Shown here: piece after piece, positions 7,924 to 17,424 of the stretch
Layout: each line of letters starts with the position of its first letter
Position numbering within the stretch: position 1 is the first letter of the stretch
Assembly (NCBI GenBank): GCA_020638035.1
Contig: JACKJI010000009.1
Location: forward strand, 1 to 64,000
Reading direction: 5' to 3'
Source of the DNA: Hyphomicrobiaceae bacterium
Lineage (GTDB): Bacteria; Pseudomonadota; Alphaproteobacteria; Rhizobiales; Hyphomicrobiaceae
Length of the DNA: 64,000 bases
The notes under the pieces: generated by a model
What the model was told of the DNA's origin: nothing
The model's database searches: none
The model's input: only the letters and a program-made list of their open reading frames with translations
Position numbers and translations under genes: made by a program

Positions 7924-9104
7924 GTGACGACACCAACAAGGAAGACACCGGCAAGAGTGCCGCACCCTATGACCCGCAGGTCCGCCGTGACACCCCACTT
8001 GCTCTGAAGCTTAAAGAGCGCATCCGCAACAGTGGCCCGATCACGGTCGCCGAATATATGAGCGCCTGCCTCACCGACGCCGAGCACGGCTATTACGTGA
8101 AGCGGCAGGCAATCGGGGCCAAGGGCGATTTCGTCACCGCACCGGAGATCAGCCAGGTCTTCGGCGAGCTGATCGGCCTGTGGTCGGCCGTCGTCTGGCG
8201 TCAGATAGGCTCGCCCGCGCGCGTCCAACTCGTCGAGCTTGGTCCTGGCCGCGGCACCATGATGCGCGATGGCCTGCGCGCCGCGCGCCTTGTGCCCGGT
8301 TTCCTCGATGCGGCGTCACTCATCCTTGTCGATGTCGCACCGATGGACGGTCTTGCCGATGCCTTCGCGGCGTTCATTCCGCGCGACCGCATCAAGCTGT
8401 ACAAGCGCATCAGGGACATCCCCGCCGATGTCCCAATGATCCTGCTTGCCAATGAGTTTCTCGATACCTGCCCACTGCAACAGTACGTCGTAGAGAACGA
8501 ACACATTGCCATTCGCGCCGTTGGGCTCGACGCAAATGAGAGTCTCGCGTTCGTCCTACAGCAGAATTGCAAAGCCAGCGAATCCCGACAGACCCTCGCT
8601 GAAAACCCACAGCTCCGAGATGGCGATTGCTACGAAGCGCAAGACTTCAGCGCTCTCCACCAGGTGCGCACATATCGACATGCACCTTGGGCGGGATTGT
8701 TTCTCGACTATGGTCACTACGATCCCTTGCGCGGCAACAATACGGTTATCGCCGCTGAAACGCTCCAGGCCGTGCGCAGTCACGCCTACGAGCACCCGCT
8801 GACATCACCCGGCGAAGCTGACCTCACCTGCCAGGTCAATTTCAACAACGTGAAGCGCTGGCTGGAGCAGGACTTATCCGAAGACGTCTCCCCCGTCGCT
8901 GTCGACGGACCCGTGACGCAAGCCGAGTTCTTGGGTTCGCTCGGCATCATGGAGCGCGCCTCCCGCCTGATGAGTGCCAATCCGCACCTTGCCAACGAAA
9001 TCGAGATGGCCGTCGCGCGCCTCATGGCCGTTCCCGGCATGGGCGACCGCTTCAAGGTGATCGGCATCCGCACCCCCGGCTTGCCGCCGCTGCCTGGATT
9101 GTGA
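7920..9104 (+). CDS. MidA/NDUFAF7-family SAM-dependent methyltransferase
   Basis: A 394-residue class I methyltransferase with the SAM-binding glycine motif VQLVELGPGRGTMMRD at about residue 100 and the early block ITVAEYMSACLTDAEHGYY. Its mitochondrial relative NDUFAF7 dimethylates an Arg of a complex I subunit, so a role with NADH dehydrogenase is plausible but not shown here. ATG overlaps the lgt stop by four bases (ATGA), so translation is coupled. In rhizobia a laccase-domain gene often follows; here it does not. Confidence 0.9.
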   Translation: MSDDTNKEDTGKSAAPYDPQVRRDTPLALKLKERIRNSGPITVAEYMSACLTDAEHGYYVKRQAIGAKGDFVTAPEISQVFGELIGLWSAVVWRQIGSPARVQLVELGPGRGTMMRDGLRAARLVPGFLDAASLILVDVAPMDGLADAFAAFIPRDRIKLYKRIRDIPADVPMILLANEFLDTCPLQQYVVENEHIAIRAVGLDANESLAFVLQQNCKASESRQTLAENPQLRDGDCYEAQDFSALHQVRTYRHAPWAGLFLDYGHYDPLRGNNTVIAAETLQAVRSHAYEHPLTSPGEADLTCQVNFNNVKRWLEQDLSEDVSPVAVDGPVTQAEFLGSLGIMERASRLMSANPHLANEIEMAVARLMAVPGMGDRFKVIGIRTPGLPPLPGL

Positions 9105-9137
9105 GCCTCGTCGATCCTACGATAACGTGCCGCAGAC

Positions 9138-9157
9138 GCGTGCGCTCCTTCGCACGC
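9138..9157 (+). terminator. Hairpin downstream of the lgt-midA operon
   Basis: GCGTGCG and CGCACGC form a 7-bp stem around CTCCTT, 34 bases after the methyltransferase stop. There is no clear T-run, so it may be a weak terminator or an RNA-end stabiliser. Confidence 0.4.
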
Positions 9158-9298
9158 CTCATGCAAACATCAAGACGCTTGTGTCGCGCGCTGCGTAGTC
9201 ATCCGCTCTCGAATATGTGTTGAGAGTATCGCCGTCGAACCTGTTAGAGCCGTCCTCAGATACACGACCCACACACAATCTTACGGGGAGCCCGGACC

Positions 9299-9709
9299 AT
9301 GACAGCGAGCAGTGAGCGCGATTCCAGCCTCGAGATCGGCCTGCTGGCGATACGGATCACCTGCGCCGGCCTTTTTCTCGTCTGGTCGATCGACAAGATC
9401 ATTCACCCGGAGCACGCGGCTCTCGTCTTCAAGACGTTCTACTTCTCCCAAATCAGCGAGCAGATCGCGATTGGCATCGGCGCAGTGCAGACCGCCTTCG
9501 TGCTGGCTTTCCTGATTGGCGCCTTCAAGACGTGGACCTACGGCGGCCTGCTGGTGATGCACACCATTTCCGTCTTCTCGACCTGGGAAAAGCTGCTGAC
9601 GCCTTATGCCGGCAACCGGCAGATCCTGTTCTGGGGCGCGGTACCGGTCGTCGCAGCGCTCCTGCTGCTCTTCCTGGTGCGCAAACGGGATCGCCTCTGG
9701 AGCGTATGA
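9299..9709 (+). CDS. DoxX-like small membrane protein
   Basis: A 136-residue inner-membrane protein with four hydrophobic segments (IGLLAIRITCAGLFLVWSI, the block near AIGIGAVQTAFVLAFLIGAF, YGGLLVMHTISVF, and LFWGAVPVVAALLLLFLV) and a basic C-terminus. The pattern resembles the DoxX/MauE superfamily. GGGGAG precedes the ATG. It stands between two convergent units, and no partner such as MauD is next to it. Function unknown. Confidence 0.65.
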   Translation: MTASSERDSSLEIGLLAIRITCAGLFLVWSIDKIIHPEHAALVFKTFYFSQISEQIAIGIGAVQTAFVLAFLIGAFKTWTYGGLLVMHTISVFSTWEKLLTPYAGNRQILFWGAVPVVAALLLLFLVRKRDRLWSV

Positions 9710-9774
9710 TGGCGTTCGCGCCATCGCGCGGCAATTGCTGATCGGTAACGAGAACGGGGCAGCCCCCCGACACC

Positions 9775-11034
9775 TCAGCTCGCCATGCTCTGGATAGCTG
9801 GCAATTCCAGCGTCTGGACAAGACCACCGATTTCACCGTTGCGGATGGTGATACTGCCACCAGCAAGCTGAATGATATCGTGAGCGATTGTCAGGCCCAG
9901 ACCCGCGCCCGGGATGGCCTGATGACGTGCCGGCGACACCCGGAAGAACGGCTCGAAGATCTGGTTGATCATGTTGTCGGGTATGCCGGGCCCACGATCC
10001 TCGATGACGACGCGTGCCTTCGCCGGAGCCGCAAATTCGACGCGCACGCGTGCGGACACGCCATGTGTGGCGGCGTTGATCAGCAGATTGCGAAATGCAC
10101 GGCTCAGAGCCAGACGGTCACCTCTCACTCGAACCGGCGCGCCGCTCACCAAGGTGACGTCCAGTTTCTGGTCGCGAAGATCCGCGACGACGGACGCGAC
10201 AAGTTTGTCCAGGCTGAGCACTTCGATATGCGACGTCGCGGTCGACGCGCGCACCAGGGCAATGGCGCTGTCGGCAATCCGGTTGAGTTCATCGAGATCG
10301 CGTAGCCAGCTCGCCCGCTCCTCGTCATCCTCGATGAACTCGGTGCGAAGACGCATGCGTGTGATCGGCGTGCGCATGTCATGCCCTGCCGCGGCAACCA
10401 CGCGCATCCGGCTGTCCATTGCCGACTTGAGCCGTGCTGAAAGCGTATTCAGCGCCTTGGCCGTGGCACGGACCTCGGCCGGTCCGGCCTCCGGCAGGGG
10501 TGGCAGGGTTCCATCCAGACCGACCTTCTCGACGGCCGTCTGCAACAGCGCCAACGTCTGCACCATGCGATGGGCCATGTAGAGGGCGATGGTGGTGGCA
10601 CCGATGGTGATCAGGCCGAGCCAACTGAACAGTATGTGGAACGGGCTCTTGCGCGGTGGTAGGGCGGGTATTGGCACCACCAGCCAGCCGTGCTTGCCGA
10701 TGCGGACCGATGCCCTCATCGGATCGACGCCATTCGACCGGACGACGACGATCTCCGGCGGTGGACCCTTACCCGGCGCGACGATCACCTCCTTCAGCCA
10801 TTCCGTCATCGACACATGTTCCACCCCGGCCGCCGGCTGTGCGACGAGATCGAAGCTCTCGGGCTGCGTTTCAGCCGCCTTGATCAAAAGCTCGATCTGG
10901 CGTGCAACCGGCTGAATGGTGCGCTCGGGGCCCGGCGGGGAAAGGAACGCGAGAAACACCACCGTGATGAGCGTCACCACCGAGACAATCGCGACGACCA
11001 GCAGCACGGCGATGCGGACACGGAGCGAACTCAT
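9775..11034 (-). CDS. OmpR-associated sensor histidine kinase
   Basis: A 419-residue inner-membrane kinase: N-terminal membrane segment, periplasmic domain of about 110 residues, second membrane segment (ILFSWLGLITIGATTIALYM), HAMP, phospho-acceptor in AAGHDMRTPITRMRLR, N box NLLINAATHG, DRGPGIPDN and G box GAGLGLTIAHD. It overlaps the upstream response regulator by four bases (ATGA) and forms one operon with it. The pair diverges from the MacAB-like exporter, which is its likely target by position only. Confidence 0.9.
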   Translation of the reverse strand: MSSLRVRIAVLLVVAIVSVVTLITVVFLAFLSPPGPERTIQPVARQIELLIKAAETQPESFDLVAQPAAGVEHVSMTEWLKEVIVAPGKGPPPEIVVVRSNGVDPMRASVRIGKHGWLVVPIPALPPRKSPFHILFSWLGLITIGATTIALYMAHRMVQTLALLQTAVEKVGLDGTLPPLPEAGPAEVRATAKALNTLSARLKSAMDSRMRVVAAAGHDMRTPITRMRLRTEFIEDDEERASWLRDLDELNRIADSAIALVRASTATSHIEVLSLDKLVASVVADLRDQKLDVTLVSGAPVRVRGDRLALSRAFRNLLINAATHGVSARVRVEFAAPAKARVVIEDRGPGIPDNMINQIFEPFFRVSPARHQAIPGAGLGLTIAHDIIQLAGGSITIRNGEIGGLVQTLELPAIQSMAS

Positions 11035-11756
11035 GACGCCGGACTCGCGACTTCGACCGAGGCGGCAAGCTGATATCCGCCATTGCGTACCGTCTTCAAG
11101 AGCTGGACGCCTTGCTGTTCGCCGAGCTTGCGTCGCAAACGGCTCACCAGTACGTCGACCGAGCGGTCGAGCACGTCGTCCTCGCCACCGTGTGTGAGAT
11201 CAAGAAGCTGCTCACGCGACAGTACCCGCCCGGGCCGGTCGAGAAAGACGATCAACAGATCGAATTCGGCACCGGTGAGTTCGATCAATTCTCCGTCCTG
11301 CCCGGTGACGCGGCGCGTATGCGGCTCAGCGGTGAAGCCAGCGAAGCGATAAACCCGCGGCTCGGTGGCGGGTGGGCCGGCATCCCCCCGCCGACGCAGG
11401 ACCGCACGGATGCGAGCGACCAATTCGCGCGGATTGAACGGCTTGCCCAGATAATCGTCAGCCCCGATTTCGAGTCCGATGATGCGATCGACGTCCTCCT
11501 TCAGCGCGGTTAGCAAAATGATCGGCACGTCCGAGCGATCGGCGCAAAGGCTTCTGCAGATGTCCAACCCCGAGCCGTCGGGCAACAGCACGTCGAGCAC
11601 GATGAGGTCGATTGCGTGGACCGCCAGTTGTTCCTTCAATTCCTTGATCGTCGCTGCCAGCTGAACCCGGAAGCCCTGCTGCACCAGATAGCGGCCGAGT
11701 AGTTTGCGGATCTCGGGATCATCGTCGACGACGAGAATATTTTGTGACGAACTCAT
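11031..11756 (-). CDS. OmpR-family response regulator
   Basis: A 241-residue cytoplasmic transcription factor. The receiver domain has the acidic pair VVDDDPE, the phospho-Asp in IVLDVLLPDG, the Thr in ILLTALKE and the Lys in YLGKPFNPREL. The C-terminal winged helix shows LTGAEFDLLIVFLDRPGRVLS and the DVLVSRLRRKLGE recognition helix. ATG at 11756 begins SSSQNILVVDDD, as expected for the family; the longer open frame is not needed. First gene of the two-component operon. Confidence 0.9.
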   Translation of the reverse strand: MSSSQNILVVDDDPEIRKLLGRYLVQQGFRVQLAATIKELKEQLAVHAIDLIVLDVLLPDGSGLDICRSLCADRSDVPIILLTALKEDVDRIIGLEIGADDYLGKPFNPRELVARIRAVLRRRGDAGPPATEPRVYRFAGFTAEPHTRRVTGQDGELIELTGAEFDLLIVFLDRPGRVLSREQLLDLTHGGEDDVLDRSVDVLVSRLRRKLGEQQGVQLLKTVRNGGYQLAASVEVASPAS

Positions 11757-12102
11757 GCGTATCAGGCTCTGAAGCAGATTGTCTTGACGCGTGAACCCTA
11801 GCCCGGCCGGGCACAACACTTCGAGCGGTATTTGGTGTCGCAACAGCTCCATTGAAGCCGCCAGACACATTCAGACACAAACCAGCAGTTGGCCGAAACG
11901 TTCAGCAATACAGGTTCGCAACCGGGACACCTCACTTCGCTAGGGTTCGACATCGCACACGCAGATGTTGCGGCGCTCATCGGGCAGCGGCTGATCCAGA
12001 TTGCAACCCGGATACGCTGTGGGTCATGCCTGTCGGCTCGGGCCAGGCAGCCGAGCCGGAACACCAGCATGCCTTCTAAGCTTGGTTGCAGGAGATCGAT
12101 TG
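11757..12102. other. Divergent promoter region between the two-component operon and the exporter
   Basis: No gene is supported in these 346 bases. They must hold promoters for the response regulator (leftward) and for the adaptor gene (rightward, with AGGAGA before its ATG). No clear operator repeat was found by eye. Confidence 0.5.
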
Positions 12103-13383
12103 ATGAGCATTGTCGAACGGCGACGCCCACAACTCGATATCGACGCAGTTCTGGCCGGCACGTCGTCAACGGGCAACCGCCAGCCCTGGCGAAAATGGCT
12201 GGCTGCCTTCGCGTTGGCTCCGCTACTCGTGTTGGTCATTTGGGCCGCGGCATCGCTGCAAGGAACCACGGGAGACAGCCGCTACGTCACCAACCCCATA
12301 ACCCGCGGGAGTCTGGTCGTAACCGTCACGGCTACCGGTTCGGTGCAGCCGACCAACAAGGTCGACATTTCGAGCGAGCTGTCCGGCACGGTGCGCAAGG
12401 TCAACGTCGACTACAATGACACCGTCATTGCCGGCCAGATTCTGGCTGTGCTCGACACCGACAAGCTCAAGGCAGCAGCAGACAATTCCCGCGCCAAGCT
12501 CGCTGCAGCCAAGGCGAAGGTTCTCGAAGCCGAGGCAACGGTCGTGGAAAAGGAGCGCGAGCACGCCCGCAAGCGCGCGCTCGCTGAAAGGCAGTTCTCC
12601 TCCACGCAAGACCTGGAGGCCGCCAAGGCCGCCTTCGACCGTGCAAAGGCAGCGCTGCAAAGCGCACAGGCCGATGTCGGTGTCGCCGAGGCTGACCTTG
12701 CACTCAACGAGACGAACCTCACCAAGGCAACCATTACGTCACCGATATCGGGAGTTGTGCTCAAGCGCAGCGTCGATCCAGGCTCGACCGTTGCGACCAC
12801 ATTGCAGGCCTCCACCATGTTCACGATCGCCGAGGACCTGAAGAAAATGGAGGTGCAGGTCGACATCGACGAGGCGGACGTCGGCAAAGTGGCATCGCGG
12901 CAGAACGCGACCTTCACGGTCGATGCCTACCCCGATCGCAGGTTCCCAGCCGTAATTCGCTACATCCGTTATGCATCCGAAACGGTGTCAGGTGTGGTTA
13001 CCTACAAGGGCGTGCTCACGATCGACAATGCCGACCTTCTCCTAAGACCCGGCATGACCGCAACGGCCGACATCAAGACTGCCGAGATCAACGATGCGCT
13101 TCTGGTCGCCAATGCGGCGCTTCGCTACTCACCTCCGGTCGCGACCGAGAGCCCGCAGGGCGGCCTGTTGAAACGACTGCTGCCGGGCCCACCCAGCATG
13201 CGCAAGCCAAGTGTGCGCGAGGAGACCGGCCCTAATCGCACCGTGTGGGTGCTGCGCAACGACGCAGCTCAGAGCATCAATATCGTTGTTGGATCGAGCG
13301 ACGGCAAACACACCGAGGTCGTGAGCGGCGATCTGAAGGTTGGCGATACCGTGATTGTCGATTCCGTCCAAGCGACGAAGTGA
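12103..13383 (+). CDS. MacA-like periplasmic adaptor subunit of an ABC exporter
   Basis: A 426-residue membrane-fusion protein anchored by one N-terminal membrane segment (LAAFALAPLLVLVIWAAA). A lipoyl-like half-motif (ISSELSGTVRKVNVDYNDTV), a long coiled-coil hairpin rich in Ala/Lys/Glu, the returning lipoyl half (ATITSPISGVVLKRSVDPGSTV) and beta-barrel domains follow in the usual order. ATG at 12103 follows AGGAGA. With the ATPase and permease it would form a tripartite exporter; substrate unknown. Confidence 0.88.
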   Translation: MSIVERRRPQLDIDAVLAGTSSTGNRQPWRKWLAAFALAPLLVLVIWAAASLQGTTGDSRYVTNPITRGSLVVTVTATGSVQPTNKVDISSELSGTVRKVNVDYNDTVIAGQILAVLDTDKLKAAADNSRAKLAAAKAKVLEAEATVVEKEREHARKRALAERQFSSTQDLEAAKAAFDRAKAALQSAQADVGVAEADLALNETNLTKATITSPISGVVLKRSVDPGSTVATTLQASTMFTIAEDLKKMEVQVDIDEADVGKVASRQNATFTVDAYPDRRFPAVIRYIRYASETVSGVVTYKGVLTIDNADLLLRPGMTATADIKTAEINDALLVANAALRYSPPVATESPQGGLLKRLLPGPPSMRKPSVREETGPNRTVWVLRNDAAQSINIVVGSSDGKHTEVVSGDLKVGDTVIVDSVQATK

Positions 13384-13390
13384 CCTGGCC

Positions 13391-14110
13391 ATGCTGCAAA
13401 CCGTTCCCGTGATCCCGCCGTTGATCGAGCTGCGCAAAATAACGCGGACCTTCGGTTCAGGATCAGGCGCAGTACAAGCTCTCGTCGGCGTTGATCTCAA
13501 GATTGGCGCCGGCGAGTTCGTTGCGATCATGGGCCCATCGGGGTCAGGCAAGTCGACGGCGATGAACATCCTCGGCTGCCTTGATGCACCAACGAGCGGC
13601 GATCACCTGTTCCATGGCCGCGAGGTCGGCCGACTTGCACGCGACCAGCGCGCGCTGATCCGCCGCTACTTCCTCGGGTTCGTGTTCCAGGGATTCAATC
13701 TCCTGCCCCGCACGACCGCACTCGAAAACGTCGAGCTTCCATTGATCTATCGTGGTGCGTCCGTAGCCGAGCGGCACCGGCTCGCCGCACACGCGCTCGA
13801 TCAGGTCGGTCTCGCCCACCGCGGCAGCCACACGTCGAGCGAACTCTCCGGCGGCCAGCAACAGCGTGTAGCGATTGCCCGAGCCATCGTCACCTCGCCG
13901 GAGGTCCTGCTTGCCGATGAGCCGACGGGCAACCTCGATACGCGCACGAGCAATGAGATCATGGAGCTCGTCACCAGTCTCAATCGCGATCAGGGCATCA
14001 CCGTCGTCATGGTCACTCACGAAGCCGACATCGCCGCCTATGCACAACGCATCATTCGCTTCGTCGATGGCCGCATTGACAGTGACACCCGCAACAGGGA
14101 GCCCGTCTGA
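13391..14110 (+). CDS. MacB-type ABC transporter ATPase
   Basis: A 239-residue ATP-binding subunit of the LolD/MacB class. Walker A GPSGSGKST, Q loop in FVFQGFNLLP, signature LSGGQQQRVAIARA, Walker B VLLADEPTGNLD and the switch His in VTHE are all present. The ATG at 13391 is 8 bases after the adaptor stop. In E. coli MacB this domain is fused to the permease; here the two are separate genes joined by overlapping stop and start codons. Confidence 0.92.
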   Translation: MLQTVPVIPPLIELRKITRTFGSGSGAVQALVGVDLKIGAGEFVAIMGPSGSGKSTAMNILGCLDAPTSGDHLFHGREVGRLARDQRALIRRYFLGFVFQGFNLLPRTTALENVELPLIYRGASVAERHRLAAHALDQVGLAHRGSHTSSELSGGQQQRVAIARAIVTSPEVLLADEPTGNLDTRTSNEIMELVTSLNRDQGITVVMVTHEADIAAYAQRIIRFVDGRIDSDTRNREPV

Positions 14111-15315
14111 TGCTGGTTGAGATCTTGCGGCTGGCCTTGCAGGCCTTACGGCGAAACGCCATGCGCTCGCTGCTGACGGTACTCGGCATCGTCATCGGCG
14201 TCGGCGCCGTCATCGCCATGGTCACCATCGGCAACGGTGCGACCGCCAAGGTCACAGCCGATCTGGCCAAACTCGGTTCCAACTTGTTGATGGTCAATCC
14301 CGGGCAGTTTGGGCCCGGTCGCGCCAGCTCGGATGCAAAACCATTCAACAGTCGCGACATCGACGCGATGAGGTCGCAACTCACCGGCGTCAAGGCCGTC
14401 GCGCCACTGGCTCAGATGTCGGCGACCGTCGTTGCCGGCGCCGAGAATCGCATCGTTTCAATTTCAGGCATCGACAATGACTACTTCGTAGCTCAGGCCT
14501 GGGCTATCGCATCCGGTCGCTCCTTCACCGACGGCGAACTCAGAGGCGGGCGAGCCGCGTGCATCATTGGCGAGACGGTCCGCTCCAAACTTCTGGGAAG
14601 CGGCGATCCCATCGGGCGCCTCATCCGCGTCGGCAAGGTGTCGTGTGAGGTGATCGGCCTCTTGGAGGCCAAGGGCCAATCCAGCTTCGGCACGGATCAG
14701 GACGATACCGTGCTGATGCCACTGCGCACATTCCAGAGGCGGATCTCCGGAAACACTGAAATCGCCCGCATCATGGTCTCGGCACGGGACGGTACCGACA
14801 CGGCAAAACTGCAGGCGGATATCGAGGCGCTGATGCGCGAGCGCCGGAACATCACCACAGGCAAAGACGACGACTTCTCGGTCGCCGATATGAAGCAGAT
14901 CGTTCAGGCCACCTCCGGCACCGCCACCATCCTGACCGGCCTGCTGGGCGCCGTTGCCGCCGTCAGCCTCGTGGTCGGCGGCATCGGCATCATGAACATC
15001 ATGCTTGTCTCGGTCACCGAACGAACCCGCGAGATCGGAATACGACTGGCCATCGGAGCGTTAGAGCGACAGGTCCTTGCTCAGTTCCTTGCCGAGGCCA
15101 TTGTGCTGTCGCTGTTCGGCGGACTGATCGGCATCGTCCTGGGTCTCAGCCTCGCCGGCCTCGGCACGATGGTTCTGCAGGTCCCATTTACGGTCGATCC
15201 AAGCATCGTGCTGCTCGCATTCGCGTTCTCGGCTCTGGTCGGCATCGTGTTCGGTTACTTCCCTGCCCGCCAGGCCGCACGATTGAATCCGATCGAAGCA
15301 TTGCGACATGAGTAA
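14110..15315 (+). CDS. MacB-type ABC transporter permease
   Basis: A 401-residue inner-membrane permease of the MacB/FtsX class with one N-terminal helix (SLLTVLGIVIGVGAVIAMVTIGNG), a large periplasmic domain and three C-terminal helices; the motif GGIGIMNIMLVSVTERTREI before the last helices is typical. It starts within the stop of the ATPase gene (TGATG). Together with the two preceding genes it completes the exporter. Confidence 0.92.
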   Translation: MLVEILRLALQALRRNAMRSLLTVLGIVIGVGAVIAMVTIGNGATAKVTADLAKLGSNLLMVNPGQFGPGRASSDAKPFNSRDIDAMRSQLTGVKAVAPLAQMSATVVAGAENRIVSISGIDNDYFVAQAWAIASGRSFTDGELRGGRAACIIGETVRSKLLGSGDPIGRLIRVGKVSCEVIGLLEAKGQSSFGTDQDDTVLMPLRTFQRRISGNTEIARIMVSARDGTDTAKLQADIEALMRERRNITTGKDDDFSVADMKQIVQATSGTATILTGLLGAVAAVSLVVGGIGIMNIMLVSVTERTREIGIRLAIGALERQVLAQFLAEAIVLSLFGGLIGIVLGLSLAGLGTMVLQVPFTVDPSIVLLAFAFSALVGIVFGYFPARQAARLNPIEALRHE

Positions 15316-15328
15316 CCTCGAGGATCGC

Positions 15329-15865
15329 ATGGCGACACTGATCCGTTTCATGATCTGGGCAATCCCGGCTCTCGGCTTGTTCGCATGCGCGCCCAATCTC
15401 GCTCCATTTGCAGGACCTGGATCGGGGCGCGGAAATTTCTCTGAGACCGACCGAATATTTCTGATGTCTTCCGCCACATGGGACAGCAACCATGACGGCG
15501 CAACCACATGTGACGAGTGGCGGAACTATCTGGTCGAGCTGTTGGAAAGCTCGGACACGTCGCGAGATGGCACCCTTGGCCAGGATGAGTTCGCTGCCTT
15601 CGCCCGCACAGACCGGCTCTTCGCGGTCGCCGATTTTGCATTCTGGGATGCCGATCACGACGGCAAGATCACGCGCGCGGAACTGGTAGAGCGGCCCAAT
15701 CCGGCATTCTCCATCCTCGACCTCGACAAAGACTGTGTCTTGACGACCGCGGAGATCTCGGCCGCCCGATCGCTACAGGCTCCACCAGACGCGCCGCCTG
15801 GAGGCCCGCCGGGCGGTAGACCGGGTGGTGGCGGGCCTCCAACCAATTGGCGCACCTCGACATGA
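15329..15865 (+). CDS. EF-hand lipoprotein downstream of the MacAB-like exporter
   Basis: A protein of about 178 residues with a lipoprotein signal ending LGLFAC. Four EF-hand-like loops follow: DSNHDGATTCDE, DTSRDGTLGQDE, DADHDGKITRAE and DLDKDCVLTTAE; the last has Cys where Gly is usual. The tail is Pro/Gly-rich. The ATG at 15329 has AGGA close upstream and starts the signal peptide cleanly; an ATG at 15308 overlapping the permease is the alternative. Calcium binding in the envelope is likely; the link with export is by position. Confidence 0.75.
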   Translation: MATLIRFMIWAIPALGLFACAPNLAPFAGPGSGRGNFSETDRIFLMSSATWDSNHDGATTCDEWRNYLVELLESSDTSRDGTLGQDEFAAFARTDRLFAVADFAFWDADHDGKITRAELVERPNPAFSILDLDKDCVLTTAEISAARSLQAPPDAPPGGPPGGRPGGGGPPTNWRTST

Positions 15866-15992
15866 GTCGCACGCGCCAGACCGATCCAGCCTGCGAACTG
15901 CGAGACGACGCACGGGAGCCGGCGCCTTGCAGGGATCAGTCGTCAGAACCACGGAGTGAGCGAAAATTCTATTAGGTTAGGACAGCCCGGAA

Positions 15993-16694
15993 ATGCATTT
16001 CTACAAGCGAGAACGACTCATAGTGCTCATAGACGGCCTGCATATGCGGTCCGTCGAACGCGCGCTCGGAATACACATCGACTTTGCCCGCATGCGATCT
16101 CATTTCCAGGCCGGAGCGTACCTGGTGGGGATGATCTATTATACGCCGCTTGCGCCGCAACAGGGCGAAGATCCCTTGCGTCGGCTGGTGGACTGGCTCG
16201 CCTACAATGGCTATCAGGTCGTCACACGTCCGGCCCGCCACTACGTCGACCACGATGGAAAGAACCGCCTCCGCGGCGACACGCGCGTGGCTCTCGCCGT
16301 CGATGCCATGGCCCTTGCCCCGGCAGCAGACCATTTTGTCATGATCGCCGGGCACAGCGATTTCGCCCATCTCGCCGAAGCGCTGCAGATTCAAGGCAAA
16401 CGCGTGTCCGTGCTTTCAAGCATGCAAACCCTCATTGCCGACGAGTTGCGACGCACAGCCAACCAGTTCATCGAAATTGAAACCCTGCTCCCCGATTTCG
16501 ACATGGCGGCAAGCGCCAACGACGTTGGCAGGGAAGCGGTGGCGCCCGATGGGAACACACACACTCATCTTGCACCTGGAAACGAATCGTCTTCCGAGGC
16601 AACCATTGTCGAACGCCGCAAGCGTGTGCCACGACTTCCCCGCAGCAGCGCGCGTACCGGCAGAAGGAGCGACAAGGAAGACCCATCTCCATGA
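15993..16694 (+). CDS. NYN-domain protein (LabA/DUF88 family, putative ribonuclease)
   Basis: A 233-residue protein with an N-terminal NYN (PIN-like) domain: LIVLIDGLHM with the first acidic residue, KNRLRGDTRVALAVDAMALA with the central acidic cluster, and FVMIAGHSDFAHLAEALQ with the final Asp. These fit a metal-dependent nuclease site. The last 70 residues are basic and low-complexity, possibly RNA-binding. It is monocistronic; substrate unknown. Confidence 0.75.
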   Translation: MHFYKRERLIVLIDGLHMRSVERALGIHIDFARMRSHFQAGAYLVGMIYYTPLAPQQGEDPLRRLVDWLAYNGYQVVTRPARHYVDHDGKNRLRGDTRVALAVDAMALAPAADHFVMIAGHSDFAHLAEALQIQGKRVSVLSSMQTLIADELRRTANQFIEIETLLPDFDMAASANDVGREAVAPDGNTHTHLAPGNESSSEATIVERRKRVPRLPRSSARTGRRSDKEDPSP

Positions 16695-16890
16695 CGCATC
16701 TTGGGGCAACACCCTCGATAGAGGAGGCACCGTCGAACAGCCGAGACTGAGTGCCTCGGTGCTGCCCGACACGTACAACCGCGCAGCATGCTCCGATCGC
16801 AGGCTTCGATTCTGCTGCTGCCCTCGGCTCATCGGAACTGATTCGGCCGAATGAGGACGGCATCCGCCGATCACGACGGCGGCCCCGGCC

Positions 16891-17244
16891 TCAGACATGC
16901 TCCACATAGTTCCTGAGCGCGCGGATCCGTGTGCGATAGATGCGGTTGAGGCAGCCGACATGAGCGCCACATGCATTGCGATCCTGGAGCCATTCCCTCT
17001 GCTCAGCGCGCAGCCATTCAGTCTGCTCGAAATAGCCAGCCCTGACGAGTGCACGTCGGTACCAGCTGTCGAGACGCTCATCGAGCGCGCCGATGCGCTG
17101 GTTGGAACACACCGTCTGCTCGGCGTCGTTCAAATCTTCGTAACCCATGCAGCTGAAGGATGCGGCGGAGGCGGGGCTGGTGAGGGCGGAAACGGCGGCG
17201 GCAACCACAATGGCTGCGGTAATGGATCGCAAAGGCATCGTCAT
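16891..17244 (-). CDS. Exported LprI-like small protein
   Basis: A 117-residue protein with a clear signal peptide ending SPASAAS. The mature part has the lysozyme-inhibitor LprI-type pattern: paired Cys, a DAEQTVCSNQRIGALDERLD block, Trp-rich helices (EQREWLQDRNACGAHVGCL) and YRTRIRALR. It would act in the periplasm. Inhibitor activity is not shown; many family members are uncharacterised. Confidence 0.7.
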   Translation of the reverse strand: MTMPLRSITAAIVVAAAVSALTSPASAASFSCMGYEDLNDAEQTVCSNQRIGALDERLDSWYRRALVRAGYFEQTEWLRAEQREWLQDRNACGAHVGCLNRIYRTRIRALRNYVEHV

Positions 17245-17424
17245 CGAAAGGGCTCCGGATTTCGGTGGCGGGGTTCAGCATGTGACCAGCCCACCATTAC
17301 CTCTCGCGCCTGAACGCCCTGTGACCCCTGTGTTCATCAGCAATTCAGCTTGGAAAGAGCGCCAGCTTGGTGCTCAAATGCCGGCCCCACCAAGACGTCC
17401 TCCAGACCACGAGATGAGATCAGA

